Source: Mycobacterium sp. NBC_00419 (lineage in GTDB: Bacteria > Actinomycetota > Actinomycetes > Mycobacteriales > Mycobacteriaceae). Taken from it: 64,000 nt of DNA. Shown here in pieces: positions 53,751 through 62,426 of the stretch. Position 1 is the first letter of the stretch, and every line of letters starts with the position of its first letter. The translations under genes were made by a program, and so were the position numbers. Below the pieces are notes generated by a model. It did not search any database and was not told the origin of the DNA. It saw only the letters and a list, made by a program, of their open reading frames with translations. The stretch lies in NCBI RefSeq assembly GCF_036023875.1, contig NZ_CP107931.1, forward strand, positions 3,534,001 to 3,598,000, written 5' to 3'.

Positions 53751-55016
53751 ATGCACATTGCTGTGCGGTCATCGTTCGCAACCGGGGTCGCGCTCGTGGG
53801 AGTCGGAGCGACCGCCTTGGCCCCCATCCATCCAGTCGGAACGCTGCCGAGGATCGAAGCCGCCGCTGCCGTCTCGGTGGCAGGCCTCGAACTCACCACA
53901 TTCGCCGATTTCCTGACGGGGCTTCCTGATCCAGTCACACCCTGGGTCAACGTGGTCACCAGCGCGGTAACCAATGCGGGCGTACTCGGCACGGCATGGT
54001 TGGCTGACCCGCTGCCCGGGGCCAGGCAGGCCCTGACCAACCTGATCGGCTACGGCGATACCACCGCGACCGCCCTCGGTGGCGTGGCCACGGCGGCGTT
54101 CGACTACCTGACGACGGCGGCGCCGCAAGCTCTCCAGACGGCATTCCAACAGCTCAGCAACGGGCAACCAGCCGCCGCGGCCGCCACCGTGTCCGACGCC
54201 TTCATCGGGTTCGTTCTGGCGGTCGGATTCCCGCTGTTCCCCGTAGTCGCCATACCCGCGCAGATCACCGACAACCTGACTGCGGTGGTCCACGCGGTCA
54301 CCGACATCGGCACTCTTGTCAATCTCCTCATCGGTACCGTCGGGCCGGTCGGCGGGGTGATCAGGGCGGTCGGCGACTCCGCTCAGGACTTCGTCGATGC
54401 GGTTGGAGCAGCCAATTACTCGGCTGCCGTCCAGGCCATCTTCGACGTTGCGCCCAGGGTGGTCGGCGCGGTCATCAACGGCTATACGACTCTTGACGGC
54501 TCCCTGTACCCGGGCCTGCTCACACCGCCGGATGAAAACGGCGCCAACGCGGGCCTCGCGTACACCCTGCTGGTGACGATTCCGCGGGCGATCGGTACTG
54601 CGCTCGGGGCCACGGCGCCCAGCGGTGCTGCGTTGTCGGCGGCATCCGGCGCCAGCACAGAAGCGGCGCCGGCAACGAGCGCCGCACCCGAGGACACCTC
54701 GGAGGCGACCAGTCAGGTCGGGGCGACCGAGACCGCCAACGCGGGTGGATCAGCAGTGCCGTCGGGCGATCAGTCCGAACCGGCGAAGACCACCCAGGGT
54801 GGCGAGGATTCCCCGCGGTCTGTCTCGGGCGGCTTCCGCCCGAGCGGCAAGGTGCCGGCAAAGTCGTCTGAAGCTGCGGCTTCCTCCGCCGGTGGTGTTG
54901 CTTCGGACACGGGCGACGCCGCCAAGGGTTCGGGCTCCAAGAAGGCTGCCTCCGCCAGGAGCGCCCGGCCCCACTCGGGCGCGGGCAACGACAATGCCGG
55001 GGGCGCTGACCAGTAG
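53751..55016 (+). CDS. Secreted or outer-envelope Ala/Ser-rich protein of unknown function
   Basis: This 421-residue protein begins with a signal-like segment (IAVRSSFATGVALVGVGATALAP), continues as a hydrophobic Ala/Val/Gly-rich domain to about residue 285 with repeated helical stretches, and ends in about 130 residues of Ser/Thr/Glu/Ala low-complexity sequence that turns basic (GSKKAASARSARPHSG). The hydrophobic part is similar in style to PE-family-associated mycobacterial proteins, although no PE motif is present. Function unknown. Confidence 0.72.
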   Translation: MHIAVRSSFATGVALVGVGATALAPIHPVGTLPRIEAAAAVSVAGLELTTFADFLTGLPDPVTPWVNVVTSAVTNAGVLGTAWLADPLPGARQALTNLIGYGDTTATALGGVATAAFDYLTTAAPQALQTAFQQLSNGQPAAAAATVSDAFIGFVLAVGFPLFPVVAIPAQITDNLTAVVHAVTDIGTLVNLLIGTVGPVGGVIRAVGDSAQDFVDAVGAANYSAAVQAIFDVAPRVVGAVINGYTTLDGSLYPGLLTPPDENGANAGLAYTLLVTIPRAIGTALGATAPSGAALSAASGASTEAAPATSAAPEDTSEATSQVGATETANAGGSAVPSGDQSEPAKTTQGGEDSPRSVSGGFRPSGKVPAKSSEAAASSAGGVASDTGDAAKGSGSKKAASARSARPHSGAGNDNAGGADQ

Positions 55017-55024
55017 CCGACGGG

Positions 55025-55582
55025 ATGGCTCGCGGCGATGCGGAGAGCGGGTCCCCAGCGCGGGTTGCAGAGGATCCGGTGCCGCAGCCTGTGCGGCAAC
55101 AGCGCTACCTCAGACTCGGCTTCGACGAGGTCGAGACAACTGCGTGGCTGCACTTCGAGTTCGTCGCAAAGGTGCTGCATGACATCGTCAACCAAGGTCT
55201 GGTCCAGAGCCACCGGTTGAGTCTGGTCGACATCCAGATGTTGGCCTACCTGAAGAGCCATGGGCCCAGCCCGATGGGCGCGATCGCGGAGGCACTGATG
55301 GTCACACCGGGGACCCTCACCCAACAAACCCAACGGCTCGAGCAGCGCCGACTGGTGTATCGGCGCGCAGGCCGAGATGACGGGCGACGAGTGATGGCAG
55401 GGATCACTCCGCACGGTGCCAAATCGTTGAAAGCTGCGCTGGAAACGTATTCCCGGCTCGTGCGGGCGAACTTTCTCAACGAACTGAGCAGAGGTCAGGC
55501 GATCGCTTTGGGCGACAGCTGCCGCCGTATCAACATCCGGTTGAAGGAGCTCGATCCGTCACTCGGCGTGCCGCGTTCGTAG
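55025..55582 (+). CDS. MarR family transcriptional regulator
   Basis: This 185-residue winged-helix regulator has an HTH in SPMGAIAEALMVTPGTLTQQTQRLEQR and a wing with YRRAGRDDGRRVMAGITPHG. About 40 residues precede the conserved domain. It begins 8 nt after the secreted-protein gene, so the two are probably one operon and it may regulate it. Ligand unknown. Confidence 0.85.
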   Translation: MARGDAESGSPARVAEDPVPQPVRQQRYLRLGFDEVETTAWLHFEFVAKVLHDIVNQGLVQSHRLSLVDIQMLAYLKSHGPSPMGAIAEALMVTPGTLTQQTQRLEQRRLVYRRAGRDDGRRVMAGITPHGAKSLKAALETYSRLVRANFLNELSRGQAIALGDSCRRINIRLKELDPSLGVPRS

Positions 55583-55623
55583 TGGCTTTGGGGGCAGTCG
55601 TCGCGATACACCACAATGGTCGG

Positions 55624-56400
55624 ATGATCGGAGTCATAGGCGGCAGCGGCTTCTACAGCTTTTTCGGTGCCGACGCCCGCAGTGTCAACCTCGACACCCC
55701 GTACGGCGAGCCCAGCGCGCCGATCACAGTCGGGCGGGTGGGGGAGTACGACGTGGCGTTCCTGCCGCGGCACGGCCTGAGTCACGAGTACTCGCCGCAC
55801 ACCGTCCCGTACCGGGCCAACATGTGGGCGCTGCGCGCGCTCGGGGTGCGTCGGGTGTTCGGTCCGTGTGCGGTGGGCAGCCTCACTCACGAACTGGGTC
55901 CGGGCTCGATCGTGGTGCCTGACCAGCTGGTGGACCGTACCCGCGGCCGCGCCGATACCTACTTCGACTCGGGCGGCATTCATGTCGGCTTCGCTGACCC
56001 CTACTGCCCGACGCTGCGGGCCGCGGCCACCGGTCTGCCCGGGGTGATCGACGGCGGAACCATGGTGGTGGTGCAGGGTCCGCGGTTTTCCACCCGCGCG
56101 GAAAGCCAGTGGTTCGCGCGCCAGGGTTTCACCCTGATCAACATGACCGGATACCCCGAGGCGGTGCTCGCCCGGGAGCTTGAGATGTGTTACGCAGCAA
56201 TTGCTTTGGTGACGGATCTGGACGCGGGGATCGACGTCGGAGCCGGGGTGCGGGCGGTCGACGTGTTCGCGGAGTTCGAGAAGAACCTGGTGCCGTTCAA
56301 GAAGCTCGTGCACGAGGCGATCGACCAGGTGGACTCCGAGCGGGTCTGCACGCACTGCCTGGCCCACGAGGGCGTCGAGCTACCGTTCGACCTGCCGTGA
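55624..56400 (+). CDS. mtnP: S-methyl-5'-thioadenosine phosphorylase
   Basis: This 258-residue phosphorylase corresponds to Rv0535 and splits methylthioadenosine into adenine and methylthioribose-1-phosphate. Blocks are GVIGGSGFYSFF, FLPRHGLSHEYSPHTVPYRANMWAL, MVVVQGPRFSTRAESQWF and INMTGYPEAVLARELEMCYAAIA. ATG at 55624 gives the proper N-terminus. It overlaps the galE-like gene by 4 bp. Confidence 0.94.
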   Translation: MIGVIGGSGFYSFFGADARSVNLDTPYGEPSAPITVGRVGEYDVAFLPRHGLSHEYSPHTVPYRANMWALRALGVRRVFGPCAVGSLTHELGPGSIVVPDQLVDRTRGRADTYFDSGGIHVGFADPYCPTLRAAATGLPGVIDGGTMVVVQGPRFSTRAESQWFARQGFTLINMTGYPEAVLARELEMCYAAIALVTDLDAGIDVGAGVRAVDVFAEFEKNLVPFKKLVHEAIDQVDSERVCTHCLAHEGVELPFDLP

Positions 56401-57428
56401 GGGTTCTGCTCACCGGCGCGGCCGGTTTCATCGGCAGCCGGGTCTGGGCGGCACTGGTGGCCGACGGGCACGAGGTGGTGGCGGCGGACGCGCTGCTGGG
56501 TGCCGCGCACGGTGCCGGTGCCGAACTCCCCGAGGATTGTCACCGGCTCGACGTCCGCGACGCAGATGCGTTGCAACCCTTGCTTGTTGGAGTCGACGTC
56601 GTCTGTCACCAGGCTGCGGTCGTCGGCGCGGGGGTCAACACGGCCGACGCTCCCTCCTACGCCACCCACAACGACTTCGGCACCGCGGTGCTGTTGGCTC
56701 AGATGTACCAGGCGGGCATCACCCGGCTGGTGCTGGCGTCGTCGATGGTGGTCTACGGGCAGGGCCGCTACGCCTGTCCGGTGCACGGGGTGGTCGATCC
56801 GCTGCCGCGCACCCGGGCCGATCTGGACACCGGGGTGTTCGAGCACCGCTGCCCGCTCGGCGGTGAGGAGCTGGCCTGGCAGCTGGTCGACGAGGACGCG
56901 CCGCTGACGCCGCGCAGTCTGTACGCCGCCAGCAAGACCGCCCAGGAGCACTACGCGCTGGCATGGGCCGAATCGACCGGCGGCTCGGTGGTGGCGCTGC
57001 GCTATCACAACGTGTACGGCCCCGGGATGCCACGCGACACCCCCTACTCCGGGGTGGCGGCGATCTTCCGGTCGTCCCTGGAAAAGGGCGACCCGCCAAG
57101 GGTTTTCGAGGACGGCGGCCAGATGCGCGACTTCATCCACGTCGACGACGTCGCCGCCGCCAATGTCGCCGCCGTGCGATCGGAGGCGGGCGGCTTCCTG
57201 GCGGCCAACGTCTGCTCGGGGCGGCCGATCTCGATCCTGGATGTCGCCACCCGGCTGTGTGAGGCCCGCGGGGGGCCGGCGCCCGTCGTGACGGGTGCGT
57301 ACCGCAGCGGCGACGTCCGCCACATCGTGGCGGACCCGGCCCGGGCTCGCGAGCGCCTCGGCTTTCAGGCCGTGATCGACCCGTCCGCCGGTTTGCAAGA
57401 GTTTGCGTTTGCCCCACTGCGTGCCTGA
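56397..57428 (+). CDS. galE3: NAD-dependent sugar epimerase/dehydratase (GalE3 type)
   Basis: This 343-residue extended SDR corresponds to Rv0536. The glycine motif LLTGAAGFIGSRVW is intact, the catalytic Ser lies in VLASSMVVYG, and the YAASKTAQEHYA block supplies YxxxK, so this copy is likely active, unlike the gene at 14920. VRHIVADPARARERLGF is a family end motif. Substrate, UDP-glucose or another nucleotide sugar, is not decided. GTG start in a 4-bp overlap with mtnP. Confidence 0.9.
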   Translation: MRVLLTGAAGFIGSRVWAALVADGHEVVAADALLGAAHGAGAELPEDCHRLDVRDADALQPLLVGVDVVCHQAAVVGAGVNTADAPSYATHNDFGTAVLLAQMYQAGITRLVLASSMVVYGQGRYACPVHGVVDPLPRTRADLDTGVFEHRCPLGGEELAWQLVDEDAPLTPRSLYAASKTAQEHYALAWAESTGGSVVALRYHNVYGPGMPRDTPYSGVAAIFRSSLEKGDPPRVFEDGGQMRDFIHVDDVAAANVAAVRSEAGGFLAANVCSGRPISILDVATRLCEARGGPAPVVTGAYRSGDVRHIVADPARARERLGFQAVIDPSAGLQEFAFAPLRA

Positions 57429-57482
57429 GCTGTCCCAACCCGGTGGTTGGTCGGGAGCCGCCGCGGGCGCATACTGGGGCGC

Positions 57483-58610
57483 GTGAAGACAGAGATCTGT
57501 GACCAGTTCGGCATCGACTTCCCGCTGTTCGCCTTCAGCCACTGCCGCGACGTCGTCGCGGCAGTGACCAACGCAGGCGGCTTCGGTGTGCTCGGCGGCA
57601 CCGCGTTTCGGCCCGATCAGCTCGAGGCGGAGCTGAGCTGGATCGACGAGCAGGTCAAGGGCAAGCCCTACGGCGTGGACATCATCGTGCCCGCCAAGTT
57701 CGAGGGCAAAGGCGAGAACCTCACCGTCGGCCAGCTCGCCGACCGCATCCCCGCCGACTTCCGCGGCTTCATCGACGAACTGCTGGCCGCACACGACATC
57801 GAGCTGGACGACAAGCCGCGCGTCGCTGCCTCGTCGCTGAGCGGTGACACCGGCGCGAGCCTGCTCGAGGTCTCGCTGAACCACCCGATCAAGCTGATGG
57901 CCAACGCACTTGGTGTGCCGCCGGACTACATGATCGAGGCAGGCAAGCAGACCGGCATTCCGGTCGCGGCCCTGGTCGGCGCCAAGGAGCACGCCATCAA
58001 GCAGGTCAACGCCGGCGTGGACCTGATCATCGCGCAGGGCACCGAGGCGGGCGGCCACTGCGGCGAGGTGACCACCCTGGTGCTGATCCCCGAAGTCATC
58101 GAGGCGATCGAGGCGATCGGTAAGCCGGTGCCGGTGCTGGCCGCCGGCGGCATCGTGACCGGCCGGCAGATGGCGGCCTCGGTCGCGCTCGGTGCCGCCG
58201 GTGCGTGGACGGGCTCGGTGTGGTTGACCACGGAGGAGGCCGAGACCGCCCCCTATACCGTGCAGAAGATGCTCGCCGCGTCCTCGCGCGACACCGTCCG
58301 CTCGGCCGGGCGCACCGGAAAGCCGTCGCGCCAACTACGTTCGGACTGGACCGACGCGTGGCTGCCGAACCAGGGTGGCCGCCAGCCGTTGCCACTCCCG
58401 CTGCAGTCGATGGTCTCCGAACCGGTACTGCGCCGGATCGACAAGCTCGCCGAGACCGGTCATCCGGGTGCTCAGCAGTTGGCGACGTACTTCGTCGGTC
58501 AGGGTGTCGGGCTGATGAACAAGGTCAGGCCCGCCCGCGAAGTGGTGCTGGAGTTCATCGAGGACTACGTCAACGCCGTCGAGCGGATGTGCCGGTCCCT
58601 GGAGGATTGA
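57483..58610 (+). CDS. Nitronate monooxygenase family protein (NPD-like)
   Basis: This 375-residue FMN-binding TIM-barrel enzyme shows ICDQFGIDFPLFAFSHC, a GGFGVLGG block, VDLIIAQGTEAGGHCGEV (phosphate and active-site region, catalytic His in GGHCG) and VLAAGGIVTGRQMAASVALGA (phosphate-binding). It oxidises alkyl nitronates or acts as an oxidoreductase of the same fold. GTG at 57483 is used. It is followed by a convergent gene. Confidence 0.9.
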   Translation: MKTEICDQFGIDFPLFAFSHCRDVVAAVTNAGGFGVLGGTAFRPDQLEAELSWIDEQVKGKPYGVDIIVPAKFEGKGENLTVGQLADRIPADFRGFIDELLAAHDIELDDKPRVAASSLSGDTGASLLEVSLNHPIKLMANALGVPPDYMIEAGKQTGIPVAALVGAKEHAIKQVNAGVDLIIAQGTEAGGHCGEVTTLVLIPEVIEAIEAIGKPVPVLAAGGIVTGRQMAASVALGAAGAWTGSVWLTTEEAETAPYTVQKMLAASSRDTVRSAGRTGKPSRQLRSDWTDAWLPNQGGRQPLPLPLQSMVSEPVLRRIDKLAETGHPGAQQLATYFVGQGVGLMNKVRPAREVVLEFIEDYVNAVERMCRSLED

Positions 58611-58636
58611 GTGCCGGCGTTACGGTCGGCGCGCGT

Positions 58637-59257
58637 CTACATGCTTTTGGGTGCATCCCGCACGGCCTGAACGGCCGCCGCGTCGCCATCGAAGTCGACT
58701 CGGGCCACGCGCCCCGAAGCGAACAACACGAGTTCTTCGATCGGCCCGGTGACCGTCACGGCGGGTCCGGTGCTGGCGGTGAGCACCGTCTGCCCGTCCG
58801 GTGTGCGTAGTTCCACGCGGGCCGGCATCTTGCCCAGCGTCAGCCGGGCCGTCATCCCCAGCGTGCGGCGCAGCTTGGCGCCCAGTTCCGGATCTGTCGG
58901 CCGCGGCGTCCAGTCCGGCTGTGCCCGGCGCACGTCTTCGGTGTGGATGAACATCTCGGCGACGTTGGCCACCGCGTCGAGCGCCTTCAGCGGCGAATAC
59001 AACGGCGGCCCCGCGGCGATCTTGTCCAGCAGCGCGTTCCACTCGGTGCCGCGGGCCACCTCGTCTTGCACCTTGGCCGTATGTCCGGCGAACGCCGGGA
59101 TGAGGATGCCCGGTGCCGCATCGAGGCGGTACTCGCGAATCACCAAGTGAGCAGCAAGGTCTCGGGCCGTCCATCCCTCGCAGAGAGTGGGTGCGTCAGG
59201 TCCTACGCTGCGCAGGCTCTCGACGAGTGCGGCACGTTCACGCTGGGCAACAGACAA
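58637..59257 (-). CDS. TIGR03085-type metal-binding protein (DinB/mycothiol-isomerase-like fold)
   Basis: This 206-residue protein begins with ALVESLRSVGPDAPTLCEGW, then TARDLAAHLVIREYR (the first metal His), and a later EMFIHTEDVRRAQP (second metal His), the pattern of the MDMPI/DinB four-helix fold. It fits the actinobacterial TIGR03085 group. A thiol-dependent transferase role linked to mycothiol is possible. TTG at 59257 has AAGGGAGA 5 nt upstream. Confidence 0.82.
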   Translation of the reverse strand: MSVAQRERAALVESLRSVGPDAPTLCEGWTARDLAAHLVIREYRLDAAPGILIPAFAGHTAKVQDEVARGTEWNALLDKIAAGPPLYSPLKALDAVANVAEMFIHTEDVRRAQPDWTPRPTDPELGAKLRRTLGMTARLTLGKMPARVELRTPDGQTVLTASTGPAVTVTGPIEELVLFASGRVARVDFDGDAAAVQAVRDAPKSM

Positions 59258-59307
59258 CGGACTCTCCCTTCACCGGCATGTCCAGCCTAGTCGGACGACA
59301 ATCAGCT

Positions 59308-60330
59308 CTAGTCGGCGAGCGGAAGTCGTACCTCGAACCGTGCCCCGGTCGGCAGGTTGTGTGCTGAGAGCGAGCCGCGATGGGCCTGCACCAGCCCGGC
59401 CGCGATCGCCAGTCCCAAGCCCGAACCGCTCGGCAGCGAGGGGTCGGCCCGCGACACCCGGCCGTTGGAGCCGCGGTAGGCGACGTCGAACACCCGGGGA
59501 AGATCCGCCTCGTTGATCCCCACGCCGGTGTCGTCGACCCGGGCCCACGCGCCTTTGGCGTCGGAGCCCACCGCCAGTTTCACCGTCCCGCCGGTCGGGG
59601 TGTGGGCGATCGCATTGGCTACCAGGTTCGACAGCACGCGCACCAATGCCCGGTCGCTACCGACCACTCGAACCGGCTTGGGCGGCATCGACACCTCCAG
59701 GTGCACGCCCGCCCGTTCGGAGGCGATCCGGTGCGCCGACAGAACATCGTCGACCACCTCGTCGAGGGCCACCTTCTCGTACGGCGCGTACACCGCACCG
59801 GCATTGATCTTCGACATCTCGAACAGGTCGTCGACCATTTCCGAGAGCCGGATCGATTCCTGCTCGATGTGTTTGGCTTGAACCTGAACCTCGTCGTCGC
59901 TCACCACGCCGTCGGCGATCGCCTCGGCCAGTGCGCGGATACCGGCCAGGGGAGTGCGAAGGTCGTGGCTGACGAACGCGACCAACCGCCGCCGGGACTG
60001 CTCGGCGGCCCGCTCGGCGTCGCGAATCTCCTGCTCCCACACCGTCCGTCGAGCCTGGTAGCGCGCCAGCATCACCGCCGACGGAACCGTCACCACCGCG
60101 ACGATGCCCAGCACCACGGCGGTACGGGCGAAGGTGTCGGTGATCATGAAGCCGCTGGCCCCCACGACTCCGGTCAGCGTCGCCAGCACCGGGATCAACA
60201 CCAGTGCCACCATCGTGACCGTCATCGACCACGACCTGGCCAGCCGGATGATCAGCCAGCCAAAAACCACCACCGGCAGTGAACAGGCCAGGGCCAGCAG
60301 GGCAATTTCAGCGATGTCACGCGGTGGCAC
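59308..60330 (-). CDS. Two-component sensor histidine kinase
   Basis: This kinase of about 340 residues has two to four N-terminal helices with little external loop, a HisKA domain with His122 in LVAFVSHDLRTPLAGIRAL, and HATPase motifs NLVANAIAHTPTG, DDTGVGI and GSGLGLAIAAGLVQAH. GTG starts at 60330, 60336 or 60351 are possible; all overlap the regulator gene by 14 nt or more, which implies coupling. Signal unknown. Confidence 0.88.
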   Translation of the reverse strand: MPPRDIAEIALLALACSLPVVVFGWLIIRLARSWSMTVTMVALVLIPVLATLTGVVGASGFMITDTFARTAVVLGIVAVVTVPSAVMLARYQARRTVWEQEIRDAERAAEQSRRRLVAFVSHDLRTPLAGIRALAEAIADGVVSDDEVQVQAKHIEQESIRLSEMVDDLFEMSKINAGAVYAPYEKVALDEVVDDVLSAHRIASERAGVHLEVSMPPKPVRVVGSDRALVRVLSNLVANAIAHTPTGGTVKLAVGSDAKGAWARVDDTGVGINEADLPRVFDVAYRGSNGRVSRADPSLPSGSGLGLAIAAGLVQAHRGSLSAHNLPTGARFEVRLPLAD

Positions 60331-61021
60331 GGTCACCGCCGCCGGCTTCACCGCGCCACAAATATCCACGGCCCCAGACCGTTTGGACGCGGTGATGCTC
60401 GCCAAGCTTGGAGCGCAATCGCTTGACGTGCACTGTCACCGTCGACAAGTCACCGAAATCCCAACGCCACACTTTCTGCAGCAACTCCTCGCGGGAGAAG
60501 ACGGTGTCGGTGTGGGTCAGGAAGAACAGCAGCAGATCAAACTCTCGGTTGGTCAGCCCCACCGGCTTGCCGTCGACGGTCACCGACCGCGACGCGGTGG
60601 CCACCGTCAGGTCGCCGACGGTGATCTCCAGCGGAAGCGCCGCCGCGGGCGACGGTGCGCGGCGCAGCACCGATCGCACCCGCAGCGCCAGCTCACGCGG
60701 ACTGAACGGCTTGGTCAGGTAGTCGTCGGCGCCGGCCTCCAGGCCCGCGATGCGGTCGTCCTCTTCGCCAAGGGCGGTCAGCAGAATCACCGGCACGCTG
60801 TAGTCCCCGCCCTGGCGCAGCGTGCGGCACAGGGACAGCCCGTTGGGTCCGGGCATCATCACGTCGAGCACCGCCACGTCGATGCGTTGGGTGCCCAGGA
60901 CCCGCAGTGCCTCGCTGCCGTCGCCGGCAACCGTGACTTCCAGGCCGTCGCGCTCTAGGTAACGACGCACCACATCGCGCACGACGGTGTCATCGTCGGC
61001 GATCAGAACCCTGGCCGTCAT
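60317..61021 (-). CDS. Two-component response regulator (OmpR type)
   Basis: This 234-residue regulator has a receiver domain with acidic residues ADDDT, phospho-acceptor Asp53 in VAVLDVMMPGPNG and Lys in YLTKPFSPREL. The winged helix contains VFSREELLQKVWRW and [13 protein letters not shown]. The ATG at 61021 has TACCCT 7 nt upstream, so it is leaderless. It precedes its sensor kinase. Confidence 0.93.
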   Translation of the reverse strand: MTARVLIADDDTVVRDVVRRYLERDGLEVTVAGDGSEALRVLGTQRIDVAVLDVMMPGPNGLSLCRTLRQGGDYSVPVILLTALGEEDDRIAGLEAGADDYLTKPFSPRELALRVRSVLRRAPSPAAALPLEITVGDLTVATASRSVTVDGKPVGLTNREFDLLLFFLTHTDTVFSREELLQKVWRWDFGDLSTVTVHVKRLRSKLGEHHRVQTVWGRGYLWRGEAGGGDRATA

Positions 61022-61028
61022 AGAACCG

Positions 61029-61034
61029 AGGGTA
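61029..61034 (-). promoter_or_regulatory. Leaderless -10 element of the response regulator gene
   Basis: TACCCT on the minus strand lies 7 nt before the ATG at 61021. Confidence 0.55.
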
Positions 61035-61097
61035 ACGAACAATGGCCCTCACCTGCACCAACGTCACGGTTTCGTCATCCTCTCCCCAACGCTGCCC

Positions 61098-61103
61098 TAA
61101 GTT
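61098..61103 (+). promoter_or_regulatory. Leaderless -10 element of the glycosyltransferase operon
   Basis: TAAGTT lies 6 nt before the ATG at 61110. Confidence 0.6.
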
Positions 61104-61109
61104 GTCATC

Positions 61110-61766
61110 ATGTCCGCGTATCCGGTCACGGTGGTGCTGCCCTGCCTCAACGAGGCGGAGTCACTTCCCGCCGTACTCGCGGCCATTCCCGCTGGTTATC
61201 GCGCTCTGGTCGTTGACAACAACAGCACAGACGGCACCGCGGAGGTCGCCAAAGTGCATGGCGCCGAGGTGATTTCCGAAGCCCGGGCGGGCTACGGATC
61301 GGCCGTACACGCCGGTGTCGTCGCCGCCGAAACCCCATTGGTGGCGGTTCTCGACGGTGACGGATCGCTGAATCCGGCCGATCTGCCGCGTCTGGTCGCC
61401 GAATTGGCGCGTGGCGCCGACATGGTCACCGGGCGCCGGCGGCCCTTGCGCGGCCTGAAATGGCCCTGGCATGCGCGGCTGGGCACCGCTGCGGTGTGCT
61501 GGCGGTTACGCACCCGGCACGGGTTGGCGGTCCATGACATCGCACCGATGCGGGTGGCCCGCCGCGAGGCCCTGCTCGGGTTGGGCGTGACGGACCGCCG
61601 ATCTGGGTACCCGCTCGAATTACTGGTCCGTGCCGCCGCTGCGGGATGGCGGGTCGTCGAGGTCGACGTCGACTACGGCCCCCGTACCGGAGGTAAGTCG
61701 AAGGTGAGCGGATCGGTGCGGGGGAGTTTCACGGCAGCAGTCGACTTCTGGAAGGTCATCTCGTGA
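61110..61766 (+). CDS. Glycosyltransferase family 2 (dolichyl-phosphate sugar synthase-like)
   Basis: This 218-residue GT-A enzyme corresponds to Rv0539. VVLPCLNEAESLPAVLAAIP and VVDNNSTDGTAEVA form the nucleotide-sugar site, VAVLDGDGSLNPADLPRL holds the DxD metal motif, and a C-terminal block with WKVIS ends the soluble catalytic domain. It lacks a membrane tail. It likely makes a polyprenyl-phosphate sugar. It starts an operon with the next three genes. Confidence 0.88.
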   Translation: MSAYPVTVVLPCLNEAESLPAVLAAIPAGYRALVVDNNSTDGTAEVAKVHGAEVISEARAGYGSAVHAGVVAAETPLVAVLDGDGSLNPADLPRLVAELARGADMVTGRRRPLRGLKWPWHARLGTAAVCWRLRTRHGLAVHDIAPMRVARREALLGLGVTDRRSGYPLELLVRAAAAGWRVVEVDVDYGPRTGGKSKVSGSVRGSFTAAVDFWKVIS

Positions 61767-62425
61767 CACAGCCCCCGATACCGGTGACGGTGCTCGTGGT
61801 GGCCAAGGCACCGGTACCGGGGCTCGCCAAGACCCGGCTGGCAGCGACCCTGGGTGACGAAGCCGCCGCCGAGATCGCGGCGGCGGCATTGCTGGACACC
61901 CTCGACGCGGTGGCCGAGACGCCGGTGGCGGCGCGCGTGGTGGCGATGACCGGCGAGCTCGACCGGGCGTGCCGACAGGCGGAGATCCGCGACCGGTTGC
62001 GCGCGTTCACCGTGATCGACCAGCGGGGCGACGACTTCGCCGACCGGCTGGCCAACGCCCACGCCGATGCCGCTGAGGGGCGGCCCGTGCTGCAGATCGG
62101 GATGGACACCCCGCAGGTGAATGCCGAACTGCTCACCAATTGCGCGCGAACATTGTTGAGCACGCCCGCGCTGCTGGGGATGGCGTGCGACGGCGGCTGG
62201 TGGATTCTCGGGGTATCCGAGGCCGGCACTGCCGAATGCCTGCGTGATGTGCCCATGTCGCAAGCCGACACGGGCGCTGTAACGCTTGCCGCGCTGCGGC
62301 ACACTGTGGTCAACGTGTCGCTCGTCGAGGAGTTGCACGACGTCGACACCGTCGACGACATCCCTTTGGTCCGCGCGGCCTGCCGGTCTTCGAGCCGGTT
62401 CGCGCGTGTCACACGAGAGGCTTGA
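61763..62425 (+). CDS. DUF2064 nucleotidyltransferase-like protein (Rv0540-like)
   Basis: This 220-residue protein has a GT-A/nucleotidyltransferase-like Rossmann fold: VVAKAPVPGLAKTRLAATLGD (signature with Gly and Lys), LQIGMDTPQVN (Asp metal motif) and GMACDGGWWILG. The DUF2064 family is often next to the GT2 gene, as here. GTG overlaps the GT stop by 4 bp. Substrate unknown. Confidence 0.86.
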   Translation: MTQPPIPVTVLVVAKAPVPGLAKTRLAATLGDEAAAEIAAAALLDTLDAVAETPVAARVVAMTGELDRACRQAEIRDRLRAFTVIDQRGDDFADRLANAHADAAEGRPVLQIGMDTPQVNAELLTNCARTLLSTPALLGMACDGGWWILGVSEAGTAECLRDVPMSQADTGAVTLAALRHTVVNVSLVEELHDVDTVDDIPLVRAACRSSSRFARVTREA

Positions 62426-62426
62426 C

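Noticed and set aside
53310..53756. Two short open frames in the low-G+C gap (63 and 67 codons)
   Set aside because: No ribosome sites, no hydrophobic or other organised pattern, and codon use unlike the neighbours.
56190..58334. 714-codon minus-strand open frame
   Set aside because: Antisense to the galE-like and nitronate monooxygenase genes, both of which have intact catalytic motifs.
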